Source: Candidatus Lumbricidiphila eiseniae | Lineage (GTDB): Bacteria; Actinomycetota; Actinomycetes; Actinomycetales; Microbacteriaceae | Length of the DNA stretch: 64,000 bases | NCBI GenBank assembly: GCA_002529645.1 | Contig: NAEP01000034.1 | Coordinates: 17,445-81,444, forward strand | Direction of reading: 5' to 3' | Part shown: positions 25,922 to 35,207 of the stretch, one piece after another | How positions within the stretch are numbered: position 1 is the first letter of the stretch | Layout of the letters: each line of letters begins with the position of its first letter | The notes under the pieces: generated by a model | What the model was told of the DNA's origin: nothing | The model's input: the letters and a program-made list of their open reading frames with translations, nothing else | The model's database searches: none | Translations under genes and position numbers: made by a program

Positions 25922-26322
25922 AGCCTACAGCGATTCGAGGGTCGTGGTTGGCGCGATCAGGCCGGTGTCAGCACCGATCGCCTCCAGCTGGTCGATGACG
26001 AACTCCCGATCGACTCTCGGTCATGGGCGGCAAACGGGGCAACTGACATTGAAACTTCCGACTTTGTCAGACTTAGTTGTTGTTCCCAGGGACGTTGTGT
26101 GGGGTGATGGGTAGGGACCTCTTAGTATCGATATGGGATAGAAAAACTCATTCGATGTCAGGAGATTCTCATGTCCTACGCTTGTTGTTCCCACGGAGGT
26201 CGTATGCAGCATGGCGTGGGTCGATGGGCGAGTGCGCCGGGCGCCCACTGCCGAATCTCACCCCTCAGTAAGACCCACCGCCCGACCCCGCATCTTCTCC
26301 GACCTGGGGCAACGATCTTGTC
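25922..26322 (-). other. Intergenic region with a gene-end fragment and a two-copy repeat
   Basis: At 25922-26010 (minus) a short frame reads VDREFVIDQLEAIGADTGLI followed by APTTTLESL and a stop, like the C-terminus of an otherwise missing gene. Near 26077-26110 and 26182-26220 a ttgttgttccca-type stretch occurs twice in the same direction, 105 bp apart. I see no intact gene. This looks like a decayed insertion boundary next to the bacteriocin cluster. Confidence 0.4.
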
Positions 26323-27696
26323 TCAGGAATCCTTCATGTCGGCGAATCGCGAATAATGGCCGAGGAAGGCCACTGTCAGCGTGCTGGTCGGACCATTGCG
26401 GTGTTTGGCAACGATAAGGTCGGCCTCGCCCGCACGCGGACTCTCGCGCTCGTATATTGCCTCGCGATGCAACAGTATGACAACGTCGGCGTCTTGTTCG
26501 ATTGAACCAGACTCACGCAGGTCGCTGAGCACAGGAATCTTGTCGGCGCGGGTTTCCGGGCCACGGTTGAGCTGAGAAAGCGCAATGACGGGAACATTGA
26601 GTTCCTTGGCCAGAAGCTTGAGGGCACGCGAGATGTCGGACACTTCCTGTTGTCGATTCTCAACCCTGCGCCCGCTCGTCATGAGCTGAAGGTAGTCAAT
26701 GACAACCAGTCTCAACCCGATCCGCTGCTTCAGTCGTCGACATTTCGCTCGAATCTCGACGAGGGTCATGTTGGGGGAGTCGTCGATATAGAGCGGAGCG
26801 CTGTTGATTCGACCCTGCGTTGCCGCAATCTTGGTCCAGTCACGATTGTCTTGAAGCCCCTTGCGCATCGATTGCAACGGCACGGATGACTCAGCTGAGA
26901 GCAATCGCATAGCGATTTCACTCTTTCCCATTTCGAGAGAAAACAGGATGGCCGGCAGGTCATGGCCGATAGAAGCGGCACGAGCAAAGTCCAGGGCAAG
27001 CGTGGATTTTCCCATGGCCGGACGGGCCGCAATGATGATCATCTGACCCGGATGGAATCCGTTGGTCAGGTCATCCAGCTTGGCAAACCCCGTCGGTACA
27101 CCGGTGAACTTCCCATCGGTACCCCGGGCCGCCTGAATGTCATCAATGGCAACAGTCACCGCCTCGGAGAGCGGGATGTAGTCCTCCGTGTCCACCGAGC
27201 CGGTCACCGAATAGATCTCGGCCTGGGCCGAATTCACCAGCTCGGTAACTTCGCCTTCTCCGGCGTAACCAAGCTGCACTATTCGGGTGCCCGCCTCTAC
27301 GAGGCGGCGAAGCACGGCCCGTTCAGCCACGATTGAGGCATAGTAACCGGCGTTCGCCGCGGTGGGGACGAGGCTTGTCAGAGTGTGGAGGTACTCAACA
27401 CCGCCGGCACGCTGAAGCACTCCTCCCTTCGTCAGGGTGTCGGTGACGGCGATAACGTCGGTCGGCTCGCCGTGCGAGTACAGGTCAAGCACGGCGTCAA
27501 AAATTATGCCGTGCTTGGGAACGTAAAAATCGTGTGTTCGGAGTGTTTCGCTGACATCAGCGACGGCGTCCTTAGACAGCATCATGCCACCCAGGGCACT
27601 CTGCTCCGCGAGCAGGTCGTGCGGCGGAACCCGTTCACTGCGCTGCGGTTCAACGTCGCTGAACGGCGTAACCAGATCGAGATGCGCAACCGACAA
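26323..27696 (-). CDS. dnaB: Replicative DNA helicase
   Basis: 457-residue hexameric 5'-3' helicase of the replication fork. The N-terminal domain (PPHDLLAEQSALGGMMLSKD) is followed by the RecA-like domain with Walker A ARPAMGKSTLALDFA, Walker B VVIDYLQLM and the DnaB motif RESGSIEQDADVV. No intein. I prefer the TTG at 27696 because it gives the actinobacterial N-terminus (SVAHLDL) and has GGAGG upstream; the ATG at 27744 is an alternative. Separated from rplI by a terminator and a DnaA-box-rich gap. Confidence 0.93.
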   Translation of the reverse strand: MSVAHLDLVTPFSDVEPQRSERVPPHDLLAEQSALGGMMLSKDAVADVSETLRTHDFYVPKHGIIFDAVLDLYSHGEPTDVIAVTDTLTKGGVLQRAGGVEYLHTLTSLVPTAANAGYYASIVAERAVLRRLVEAGTRIVQLGYAGEGEVTELVNSAQAEIYSVTGSVDTEDYIPLSEAVTVAIDDIQAARGTDGKFTGVPTGFAKLDDLTNGFHPGQMIIIAARPAMGKSTLALDFARAASIGHDLPAILFSLEMGKSEIAMRLLSAESSVPLQSMRKGLQDNRDWTKIAATQGRINSAPLYIDDSPNMTLVEIRAKCRRLKQRIGLRLVVIDYLQLMTSGRRVENRQQEVSDISRALKLLAKELNVPVIALSQLNRGPETRADKIPVLSDLRESGSIEQDADVVILLHREAIYERESPRAGEADLIVAKHRNGPTSTLTVAFLGHYSRFADMKDS

Positions 27697-27860
27697 ACTC
27701 GTCAAACCTCCGACTATTTCCACATACGGGTGAGCCGTTCTCATCCGCGTCCAGCATGACCTAACCCACTGACGTTGCCGTGATCGAGCGTGCGATCACT
27801 GCCCAGCGACGAGGGCGTTGCTTCACCATATTGAGACCTCCCGCGCCGCGCAACACGGCC

Positions 27861-28048
27861 TGTGGAAACTCCTGTGGACAAACTGCGCGAAACGCCGACC
27901 ACCATGTGCAATGTCCCTGTGGACAGCTGTGCATTATCCCCACCAGACTCAGAAAAAAATGTGGTTTGATCAGGAAATTTAGTTTTCCACACCTGTGCAC
28001 AAGAAATATCTTTAGCTTGTTGCTGAGGAAGTGTCATCCTGTGCACAA
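27861..28048. promoter_or_regulatory. Cluster of DnaA-box-like 9-mers upstream of dnaB
   Basis: Seven sites in about 190 bp are close to the DnaA box: TGTGGAAAC (27861), TGTGGACAA (27873, complement TTGTCCACA, the actinobacterial consensus), TGTGGACAG (27918) and TTATCCCCA (27934). The others are TTTTCCACA (27983) and two TGTGCACAA (27994, 28040). An AT-rich stretch lies at 27950-28015. The 456-bp gap has no gene. It may be DnaA-controlled dnaB promoter DNA or a DnaA-titration site. Confidence 0.55.
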
Positions 28049-28101
28049 CACTGGGGATTGCATCGCACATTTTCCGGAAACACGCAAGTCCAAACAAGCA
28101 C

Positions 28102-28136
28102 ATAAAAGGGCGGCCCAGGAAATCCGGGCCGCCCTT
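28102..28136 (-). terminator. Rho-independent terminator of the rpsF-rplI operon
   Basis: Arms aagggcggccc (28106-28116) and gggccgccctt (28126-28136) form an 11-bp GC-rich stem with a 9-nt loop; on the minus strand it is followed by a short T-run (TTTTAT). It lies 17 bp after the rplI stop. Confidence 0.85.
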
Positions 28137-28152
28137 CGTTCGTGCACGATGG

Positions 28153-28605
28153 CTACTTCGCCGCAACCACCTGCAGGCCAATCGTCACGACGACGTCGCG
28201 AGAAAGCCGAACCGTAGCCTCGTGGTCACCAAGGGTTTTAATCGGCGAGGAGATTTCAATCTTGCGCTTGTCGATGTCACCAAAACCGGCCGTGAAAACG
28301 GCCGCCGCGACATCCGCGGGCTTGACGGAACCAAAGAGGCGGCCGCCAACACCAGACTTCGCAGCCAAGAGAATCTTACCGCCCTCCAGTGCTGCCTTTA
28401 ACGCCTGCACGTCCTCGAGAGAATGGAGCTCGCGAGCCGCACGCGCAGCCTTGATCTGATCAACCTGCTTCTGACCACCACGACTCCAACCGATGGCGAA
28501 CCCCTGGGGGACCAGGTAGTTGCGAGCGAAACCGTTTTTGACGTCAACAACGTCCCCGGCAACGCCGAGGCCTGTGACCTCGTGGGTGAGAATGACCTTT
28601 GCCAT
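28153..28605 (-). CDS. rplI: 50S ribosomal protein L9
   Basis: 150-residue L9 with the N-terminal signature [20 protein letters not shown] and [16 protein letters not shown], a long central helix, and a C-terminal domain with [13 protein letters not shown]. It binds 23S rRNA at the base of the L1 stalk. Last gene of rpsF-ssb-rpsR-rplI, 11 bp after rpsR. Confidence 0.97.
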   Translation of the reverse strand: MAKVILTHEVTGLGVAGDVVDVKNGFARNYLVPQGFAIGWSRGGQKQVDQIKAARAARELHSLEDVQALKAALEGGKILLAAKSGVGGRLFGSVKPADVAAAVFTAGFGDIDKRKIEISSPIKTLGDHEATVRLSRDVVVTIGLQVVAAK

Positions 28606-28616
28606 ATCGTGCTCCT

Positions 28617-28874
28617 TTATCGACCAGAGCCCGCGTAGGGCAAAAGGGCCATTTCGCGGGCATTTTTCACGGCGCGGGCGATGAGGCGTTGCTCCTGAAC
28701 GGACACGCCCGTGATGCGCCGCGCGCGAATCTTGCCACGCTCTGAGATGAACTTACGGAGAGTCGCGACATCCTTGTAATCAATAACGCCAACTCGAATG
28801 GATTTTGCGGGTGCGATAACCTTCGCCGCCTTACCGCGGGGTTTGCGGCGATCACCGCTGCTTTTTCCTGCCAT
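28617..28874 (-). CDS. rpsR: 30S ribosomal protein S18, C-minus type
   Basis: 85 residues with [19 protein letters not shown] and the basic [20 protein letters not shown]. The zinc-binding cysteines found in many S18 are absent ([12 protein letters not shown] replaces them), so this is a zinc-free form. It sits with rpsF and ssb as usual and binds S6 on the platform of the small subunit. Confidence 0.96.
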   Translation of the reverse strand: MAGKSSGDRRKPRGKAAKVIAPAKSIRVGVIDYKDVATLRKFISERGKIRARRITGVSVQEQRLIARAVKNAREMALLPYAGSGR

Positions 28875-28945
28875 GTGCTTGTCCTGTCTGTGAATTCTTG
28901 TTCAGTGGTGGGGCGCCCTCCCGAGCACACCGCCACGCTGTCTGC

Positions 28946-29449
28946 TTAGAACGGGGTTTCGTCCTGGTAACCCTGTGACACTCCGGGGGTTCCCCACCCG
29001 TCACTCGACGCCGGAGCCGGAGCGCTCGAGGCCCACCCGTCTTCTTGCCCGCCACCACCACCGCCACCAAGAGCACGACCGGATGACTGGCTGCGCGTGA
29101 CCGTTGCCGTGGCGTACCGCAGGCTGGGGCCGATTTCGTCGATCTCGAGTTCGATCGAGGTGCGCTTCTCGCCCTCTTTCGTCTCGTATTGACGCTGACG
29201 CAGCCGTCCGGTCGCAATGACGCGTGACCCGCGGGTCAACGAGCTCGCAACGTGATCGGCAAACTCACGCCAGCAACTCGCCCGAAGGAACAGGGGCTCG
29301 CCGTCCTTCCACTCACTGGTCTGACGGTCGAAGTTGCGGGGGGTAGAGGCAATCGTGAAGTTTGCGACCGCCAACCCGTTCTGGGTGTAGCGCAGTTCTG
29401 GATCAGCCGTGAGGTTACCCACGACGGTAATGGTCGTTTCGCCAGCCAT
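28946..29449 (-). CDS. ssb: Single-stranded DNA-binding protein
   Basis: 167 residues. N-terminal OB-fold ([51 protein letters not shown]), then a Gly/Ser-rich linker and the acidic C-terminal tip ending DETPF, which recruits partner proteins. It coats single-stranded DNA at forks. It starts 5 bp after the rpsF stop. Confidence 0.96.
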   Translation of the reverse strand: MAGETTITVVGNLTADPELRYTQNGLAVANFTIASTPRNFDRQTSEWKDGEPLFLRASCWREFADHVASSLTRGSRVIATGRLRQRQYETKEGEKRTSIELEIDEIGPSLRYATATVTRSQSSGRALGGGGGGGQEDGWASSAPAPASSDGWGTPGVSQGYQDETPF

Positions 29450-29454
29450 GATCG

Positions 29455-29949
29455 TTACGCGTCCGAATCGAGTGGGTCAGCGGGGGTGATCGCGGCCTCT
29501 GCGGGCTCCACGGGCGTCGCGACCGTTGCGGTCTTCTCGGCTGCCGCGGTCTTCTCGGCTGCCGCCGACACCGCGTTCACCCGGTCGGATGCCGACCTGG
29601 CTGCTGCCTTACGGGCGGCACGCTCTTCGCGCTCCTTTGTGTGTGCAGCAAGCTGTGCGATCGCTTCCTCTGCGCGGAGCACCTTCGTGCGCATGACAGT
29701 TTCGGACAGATTGAGTTGACGGCTCAGCTCCTTGGTGGTTGCCGGTGTCGCCGTGAAGTCAACGATGGCGTAAATGCCATCGGACTTCTTGTTGATCTCG
29801 TAGGCCAACCGACGACGTCCCCAGATATCTACCCTGTCGACCGTCCCGCCATCCTGACGGATGACACTGAGGAACTTATCGAGACTGGGAGCTACCGTGC
29901 GCTCGTCGATACCGGGATCGAGAATGACCATGAGCTCGTATTGATGCAT
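29455..29949 (-). CDS. rpsF: 30S ribosomal protein S6 with long C-terminal extension
   Basis: The first 105 or so residues are standard S6 ([39 protein letters not shown]). A further 55-60 residues rich in Ala, Thr and Glu ([15 protein letters not shown]) extend beyond the usual length of about 96-125. The tail ends DPLDSDA and is probably disordered; similar tails occur in related actinobacteria. GGAGG lies a few bases before the ATG. Heads the ribosomal/ssb operon. Confidence 0.95.
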   Translation of the reverse strand: MHQYELMVILDPGIDERTVAPSLDKFLSVIRQDGGTVDRVDIWGRRRLAYEINKKSDGIYAIVDFTATPATTKELSRQLNLSETVMRTKVLRAEEAIAQLAAHTKEREERAARKAAARSASDRVNAVSAAAEKTAAAEKTATVATPVEPAEAAITPADPLDSDA

Positions 29950-30158
29950 GACTAACCCACCTCCTTCGGACTAAACGGTTACAGACTCTCTGTAACAGGA
30001 GGGTTGTGCATACGCGCCCGGACAGTCACACCTCGACACCCAAGCAACTACGACATTCTACGTGACGCGATGGCACCAAAAAACCATCCACCGTGTTCAC
30101 GTGTGATGTGCCGCAACTTTGGCGGCCTGCGCTTCTACCCTGAGCACGGCCACCACTC

Positions 30159-31043
30159 TCAGTGCTGAGTGAGCGCGAGCAGTCGGCCAGGATAATCCGT
30201 GACGATGCCGTCCACTCCGGCCTTCATCTGGACCACCGCGTCCTCCTCGGTGTTGACTGTCCACACCAGCACCGCGATGCCGCACTGGTGGCTCCGCGAC
30301 ACAAAGTCTGCAGTGACCCCCAGGAAGTGCGGCGAGACCACAGCGGCACCCAGTTCTGCGACAGCACCGGGCAGGTCATCACCGTGGTCCTCCCATCGAA
30401 TGCTTCCCAACCACGCGCTTTCGGGTCGGTAGGTTTCACCAACAACCGCCAGTGCTGAACGGAGCACCGTCGGGGCAAGTGTGCGGGATAACTCCAGCAC
30501 GGCCCAGTCAAACGAGTGAACAAAGCAGCGATGGGTGATGTCCGCATCGCTGATGATCTGTAAAACCTTGTTGACCAGGATCTCCCGAGTCGCCACCTCC
30601 CGCGGGTCGGTCGGGTTCACCTTCAGTTCGATCGTCCACCACAGTCCGGGATGATCGCAGGCGGCAAGAACCTCGGGAAGCGTTGATATCCCGAGACCAG
30701 GAACGGGACGCTGTTCGGGAAAACCGGGCAACACGAGGCTGCCCACGTCAATGGTGCGAAGCTGTTCCAGGGTGAGCTCGTCAAGCCGAGCACCCCGAAA
30801 GTCGGTGCCCGTCGGCAGACACTTGTCGGCCTGAACCGTCGGATCGTGCCAGACGATGACCTCGTGATCGGCGGTCAACCGCACATCGAGTTCGAGCCCA
30901 CCCACTCCGGCGGCGACGGCGTGTTGGAAACTCGGGATGGTGTTCTCGGCGAGGTATCCCCGGGCACCGCGGTGCCCTTGAATGTCAAGCCTGCCGCCCG
31001 GAGGCCAGAGCAGTTCCGGATCGGTGTCGGGTGGGCGTACCAT
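30159..31043 (-). CDS. Glycerophosphodiester phosphodiesterase
   Basis: 294 residues with the GDPD barrel motifs: IQGHRGARGYLAENTIPSF (catalytic His and Arg/Glu), LELDVRLTADHEVIVWHDPT, and a late VLVWTVNTEEDAVVQM-DGIVTDYPGRL. It hydrolyses glycerophosphodiesters to glycerol-3-phosphate and an alcohol. No signal peptide, so cytoplasmic. The ATG at 31043 is preferred over 31115, which adds an unconserved stretch. Confidence 0.93.
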   Translation of the reverse strand: MVRPPDTDPELLWPPGGRLDIQGHRGARGYLAENTIPSFQHAVAAGVGGLELDVRLTADHEVIVWHDPTVQADKCLPTGTDFRGARLDELTLEQLRTIDVGSLVLPGFPEQRPVPGLGISTLPEVLAACDHPGLWWTIELKVNPTDPREVATREILVNKVLQIISDADITHRCFVHSFDWAVLELSRTLAPTVLRSALAVVGETYRPESAWLGSIRWEDHGDDLPGAVAELGAAVVSPHFLGVTADFVSRSHQCGIAVLVWTVNTEEDAVVQMKAGVDGIVTDYPGRLLALTQH

Positions 31044-31139
31044 CACCCTGCCACCGTACCCGACACCGGTTGGGTGTTGTCTCGCGCACGGTGGCGAGAC
31101 GGTGATTATGCCCAAGGATCAGGCCGTCACCCTTCTGAG

Positions 31140-31300
31140 ACGTAGATTGCAAACATCAGCAGGCTCCCGCTAATAACAACATCGGCCAGTAGATGCACGA
31201 TGAACGCGGATAACACTCCGAGTTTGTGCTGAGATACGTGACCATAGCCGAGAACAGTGTGGCCGCGACAATTCCGGTCCAACCATACGGTCACACGGAC
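31140..31300 (-). pseudogene. Possible CPBP protease C-terminal remnant
   Basis: On the minus strand one frame gives YGWTGIVAATLFSAMVTYLS and, after a shift, another gives LGVLSAFIVHLLADVVISG, resembling the last two helices of a CPBP protease with the HxxxD motif. Only about 50 residues remain, in two frames. Tentative. Confidence 0.35.
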
Positions 31301-31384
31301 CGGTTGCTGATGTGTGTCAGGCGTTCCCGGTAGACACCCGGAACAAGATACGGTCTGAACCCACCCGTCTACCCCGGAACTTGC

Positions 31385-31474
31385 GACGATATCATGCGCG
31401 CACGGGGCAGACTTGCCGAAGCCATTTCTTAAAGCGTGGGGACAAGACGATATCATGCGCGCACGGGGCAGACT
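31385..31474. repeat. Paired 29-bp repeat around a 32-bp insert (locus B)
   Basis: Identical 29-bp copies at 31385-31413 and 31446-31474 (start gacgatatcatgcgcgcac) flank a unique 32-bp insert at 31414-31445. Period 61 bp. Intergenic between GDPD and a winged-helix regulator. Confidence 0.85.
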
Positions 31475-31560
31475 CGCTTCCGACATCGGTGTTCTACTCG
31501 TTCTGCCCGGTACTGCGCTGTGGTCACCGGACCAGATACGTAACCGAACATCCCGATCAC
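31475..31560 (+). repeat. Dispersed segment shared with the window's right end
   Basis: About 85 bp, including gtcaccggaccagatacg, matches the complement of 63711-63800 with scattered differences. One frame in both copies reads ...PGTAL.SPDQIRN.TS. Probably the border of a mobile element. The remainder of the gap 31561-31633 has no gene. Confidence 0.6.
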
Positions 31561-31633
31561 GCCAATCACGGCCAACCCCTCCCGGATCAAGCCAGACCCC
31601 ACACACCGTTATTCAGACAGCCCCGGAACAATC

Positions 31634-31674
31634 GAAAGAGGGCCGGACGTAGAGGCAACGTCCGGCCCTCTTTC
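31634..31674 (-). terminator. Strong hairpin terminator after the winged-helix regulator
   Basis: Arms gaaagagggccggacg (31634-31649) and cgtccggccctctttc (31659-31674) form a perfect 16-bp stem with a 9-nt loop. The stem ends carry A/T runs, so it may work in both directions. Confidence 0.75.
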
Positions 31675-31820
31675 TGCACCAAGAGTGTCTTGCAATCACA
31701 TCACGCCGTCCGCCACAGCAAACGTTCGACGCATCCCAACTATATAACAAATTGGTAACGAAGCGCCAGTGTTCTGCGAAAATTTTTTGGCCCGGACGCA
31801 GGATCGCCTCCGCGGGCGCC

Positions 31821-32510
31821 TCAGAAAAGATCGGGACTCGGTGCAGAAATCTGCCGGATTGAGACATCCGCGTGGCGATCAAACCGGTACCCCACCCCCC
31901 GAACGGTGCGCACGATGTCTTGATAGTGCGCGAGCTTAGCCCGGAGGCGACGCACGTGGACGTCAATGGTGCGCTCGCTCGGAGCGTCATCCTCTGCGCC
32001 CCAGAGATGCTCGATGATCTCGTTGCGCTCGACGGTGCGCCCTTCGCGCAGCACGAGATACTGCAGCAGCTCGAACTCTTTGTACGTCAGACCGGCAGGT
32101 TCACCGTCAAGCAAAACCCGCTTGCGGGAGATATCCACGATGACGCCATCCGGGTGACGGTCGGCGTCCTGCTGCGAGCCACCACCGTCCCCGCGTTGCT
32201 TCGCGAGGGCAGCCGGGTCCTGCAACGCTAGGCGCACGACGTCAACGTCACGGCCACCGACTCCGGCCGGGGCGAGCGCGACGGCCGCGTACGTTTCGGC
32301 CGAGGGGGCAACCTCCGCGGTAAGTTCCCGAATGGCGTCAACCAGCTGCGCCAGGGACGTGCCATCGGTGGCTGCTTTCGTCTCGTCGAGGCCAACGTAG
32401 ATGACAAAACCGCGCGGTTCCACGGGTCGGGATGCCTCGGTGTCCGGCTGATTACGAGTGGGGGAGTGTGGGGCGACGGCGGGAGCGGTCGCGGTGAGTG
32501 CCAGTGTCAT
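31821..32510 (-). CDS. Winged-helix (OmpR/PhoB-type) transcriptional regulator without a receiver domain
   Basis: 229 residues. The C-terminal half is a typical OmpR DNA-binding domain (GLTYKEFELLQYLVLREGRT, SERTIDVHVRRLRAKL, IVRTVRGVGYRFD). The N-terminal 110 residues are not a receiver: they carry a GFVIYVGLDETKAA strand and an Ala/Glu-rich helix of unknown fold, with no phosphorylation Asp. Activity is therefore not set by a normal two-component partner. Orthologues seem usual in Microbacteriaceae; targets unknown. Confidence 0.8.
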   Translation of the reverse strand: MTLALTATAPAVAPHSPTRNQPDTEASRPVEPRGFVIYVGLDETKAATDGTSLAQLVDAIRELTAEVAPSAETYAAVALAPAGVGGRDVDVVRLALQDPAALAKQRGDGGGSQQDADRHPDGVIVDISRKRVLLDGEPAGLTYKEFELLQYLVLREGRTVERNEIIEHLWGAEDDAPSERTIDVHVRRLRAKLAHYQDIVRTVRGVGYRFDRHADVSIRQISAPSPDLF

Positions 32511-32990
32511 GATGAATCCTTAATGTCTCGCGCACGGGGCGTGCACACGCTGTGCTCCGATGCCGGAGCTATAGAAGTGGGGGGTTGTGCGGGCCGGAAA
32601 CTCACGAAAGTTCAACCGGCGTTATCGTGAACCGTTGCCACCCGGGAAACGGGGGCCGGAGTGTGGGCGATGTCTTCGCCTAGCACATTCGACACGGCGC
32701 GCTCATCGGCATCACGGTGCCGAGTCCGAGGTGAGACACGATGGCTCCCCGGTTCTGTCGCGTGTTCATGAGGGAAAGTCAAACGAAAATCATGGAGTGT
32801 GTCAATTCGTGATGGTGGCTTCGCCGTCGATTCCAATGTACAGCGTGCATCCGCGAGGAGCGGATCTGAACGAGGCATCCCGTAAACACCGGGGTTGTGG
32901 TGATTCTTCGAAAAAATAGTGTTGAAAAAAATATTCTGTGATGACTCCGCCTGAGAGCGGGTTCCGGGCGCAGATTCTTGCCGACAGTGA
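32511..32990. other. 480-bp gap without a recognisable gene
   Basis: Between the winged-helix regulator and upp. Short frames exist but none resembles a protein or has a good start. An A-rich stretch (32910-32935) lies just downstream of upp's end. It contains no repeat of the 61-bp type and no RNA gene I can recognise. Confidence 0.5.
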
Positions 32991-33626
32991 CTACTGCGCC
33001 GTTCCGTAGAGCCGATCTCCAGCGTCCCCGAGCCCCGGAACGATGTAGCCGTGCTCGTTGAGCCGCTCATCAACCGCCCCGAGCACAACGGTAACCTCAC
33101 GACCACTGAGCGCTTTCTCCACTGCGGCAAGACCCTCCGGTGCGGCAAGGATGCAGATAGCTGTGACATCCGTCGCCCCGCGTGCAAAAAGAAATTCAAT
33201 CGCCGCGATGAGAGAGCCGCCGGTGGCGAGCATCGGATCCAACACAAAGCACTGACGATCACCGAGGTCGGCGGGTAGCCGCTCGGCATACGTCGTAGGC
33301 TCAAGCGTCGCTTCATTGCGGACCATCCCAAGAAACCCCACCTCAGCGGTCGGAAGCACTTTAATCATTCCGCCGAGCATGCCGAGACCGGCACGCAGAA
33401 TCGGCACGATGAGCGGCTTGGGATCGGCGATCCGCACACCCGTCGTGGTCGCCACCGGCGTGCGGATCCCGATCGGCCTCACGCGCACCCCGCGCGTGCC
33501 CTCGTAGGCGAGCAGTGTGAGCAGCTCGTCAACGAGCTCACGAAACAGTGGTGAGGGCGTTGTCACGTCACGGAGCACGGTGAGCTTGTGGGTGATGAGC
33601 GGGTGATCGGCGACATGGACTCGCAT
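32991..33626 (-). CDS. upp: Uracil phosphoribosyltransferase
   Basis: 211 residues; makes UMP from uracil and PRPP in pyrimidine salvage. PRPP loop [16 protein letters not shown], plus [14 protein letters not shown] and the C-terminal uracil-binding [17 protein letters not shown]. Divergent from tadA with a 35-bp gap, as in many actinobacteria. Confidence 0.97.
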   Translation of the reverse strand: MRVHVADHPLITHKLTVLRDVTTPSPLFRELVDELLTLLAYEGTRGVRVRPIGIRTPVATTTGVRIADPKPLIVPILRAGLGMLGGMIKVLPTAEVGFLGMVRNEATLEPTTYAERLPADLGDRQCFVLDPMLATGGSLIAAIEFLFARGATDVTAICILAAPEGLAAVEKALSGREVTVVLGAVDERLNEHGYIVPGLGDAGDRLYGTAQ

Positions 33627-33661
33627 AGGCTCGAGTCTAGGTTGAGAGTAAGGGGCTCGTC

Positions 33662-34168
33662 ATGCAGTCGGCACGTGTCCCCTCTCATCACGCGGCAAAC
33701 CTGGTGGCACGCCACACTGACTGGATGGCTCACGCCCTCACCCTCGCCGCGCAGGCACCACTCACCGGGGATGTCCCCGTGGGCGCGCTCATCGTAGACG
33801 AACACGCTACCGTCCTTGCCGCGCGGCACAACGAGCGGGAGTTGCACAACGACCCCACCGGTCACGCAGAAATTCTGGCGCTTCGAGACGCGGCTGCCGC
33901 GCGCGCAGACTGGCGGTTGACCGACTGTACCCTTATCGTCACCCTGGAGCCGTGCATCATGTGCGCCGGCGCAATTGTCGCCGCGCGTATCCCCACCGTG
34001 GTGTTCGGCGCCTGGGACGACAAGGCAGGCGCTGCCGGTTCGGTCTATGACCTCCTGCGCGACCGGCGACTAAACCACCGGGTGGAAGTGTTTGCGGGAG
34101 TCAACGCGGATGCGGCCGGTGCCCTGCTGACCGCGTTCTTCGAAGATCAGGCGCGACGGACAAGCTAA
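33662..34168 (+). CDS. tadA: tRNA-specific adenosine-34 deaminase
   Basis: 168 residues. Zinc deaminase motifs GHAEILAL (His and catalytic Glu) and TLEPCIMCAGAI (PCxxC). It converts A34 to inosine in tRNA-Arg(ACG). Start at 33662 with AGGGG upstream; an internal ATG at 33725 would give a shorter normal form. Confidence 0.94.
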   Translation: MQSARVPSHHAANLVARHTDWMAHALTLAAQAPLTGDVPVGALIVDEHATVLAARHNERELHNDPTGHAEILALRDAAAARADWRLTDCTLIVTLEPCIMCAGAIVAARIPTVVFGAWDDKAGAAGSVYDLLRDRRLNHRVEVFAGVNADAAGALLTAFFEDQARRTS

Positions 34169-34224
34169 CCGGCACAACCGGTCACCGTGCTACCCGGTGA
34201 GCGATCGCGACCGGTGGGTGCGCG

Positions 34225-35184
34225 TTAGTCTGCGCTCCTAATGACAACGGCATCCGTTGACGGCGCGGGGCTCGGCTCGACGTAGACATCCGGTTCCAGA
34301 TAAATCAGCCGAGCAACAGGCACCGCCGCTCGAACACGGGACTCGATCGCGTTGATGCCACGCTGTAGTTCGGGCAGCGAGCTCTCGGGGCTGAATCCCA
34401 GCTTTGCCGCGACGAGAAGTTCCTCCGGACCGAGGTACAGCGTTTTCATGTGGATGATTCGGTCGACCTCACCACCCTGCATGATAGCCGCCTCGATTGT
34501 TGCCACATCCGTGTCGTGCGCTCCCTCGCCAACGAGGAGGCTCTTGGTCTCAACACCCAACACCACCGCCACGACAACGAGCAGTATTCCGATCGCGAGT
34601 GTGGCCGAGGCATCCCAGAAGCCACTGCCGGTAAGAGCCGTGAGCCCGACACCGCCGAACGCGAACACCAGACCCAGTAGGGCGGCCACATCTTCCAGCA
34701 GAACAACGGGCAACTCGGGTGCCTTTGCCCGCCGAATGAACTCAAGCCACCCCTGTGATCCGCGGACGCGGTTGGATTCTCGGATCGCGGTGCGCAACGA
34801 AAAGGATTCCAGCACAATCGCAACCGTCAAAACAACCATCGGGAGCCACCACAGGTCGAGGTGGTGCGGATCCCGCAGCTTGGCGATGCCCTCCGCAATC
34901 GAGAACACGCCCCCGATAGAAAACAGAATGATCGAAACGACGAAGGCGTAAACGAACCGCTCCCGCCCGTATCCGAACGGATGAGCACGGTCAGCGGCGC
35001 GACGGGCACGCCTGCCGCCGATCATGAGCAACAGTTGGTTACCAGAGTCCGCGATCGAATGCACCGCCTCTGCGAGCATCGCGGCGGATCCAGAAAACAT
35101 CCACGCAATAAGCTTCGTGACCGCGATCCCGAGATTGGCCAGCAGCGCCGCAACGATTGCCCTGTTTCCGCCGGATGCACCCAT
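34225..35184 (-). CDS. Cation diffusion facilitator metal exporter
   Basis: 319 residues with six helices. The first metal site is AEAVHSIADSGNQ (HxxxD); the second helix pair has LLEDVAALLG with Glu instead of the usual His, as in the SLC30A9-like branch of CDF proteins. Substrate probably Zn, Mn or Fe. A GFSPE-type cytoplasmic domain follows. Tail-to-tail with tadA and head-to-head with proC. Confidence 0.88.
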   Translation of the reverse strand: MGASGGNRAIVAALLANLGIAVTKLIAWMFSGSAAMLAEAVHSIADSGNQLLLMIGGRRARRAADRAHPFGYGRERFVYAFVVSIILFSIGGVFSIAEGIAKLRDPHHLDLWWLPMVVLTVAIVLESFSLRTAIRESNRVRGSQGWLEFIRRAKAPELPVVLLEDVAALLGLVFAFGGVGLTALTGSGFWDASATLAIGILLVVVAVVLGVETKSLLVGEGAHDTDVATIEAAIMQGGEVDRIIHMKTLYLGPEELLVAAKLGFSPESSLPELQRGINAIESRVRAAVPVARLIYLEPDVYVEPSPAPSTDAVVIRSAD

Positions 35185-35207
35185 GCGAAATATCCTAGGC
35201 TGGTCGC

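Noticed and set aside
26021..26248. A 75-codon minus-strand ORF before dnaB
   Set aside because: It spans the two ttgttgttccca repeats, has no ribosome site and no recognisable domain.
31127..31606. A 159-codon minus-strand ORF after GDPD
   Set aside because: It runs through a paired-repeat locus and mixes frames of a possible protease remnant; not a single real gene.
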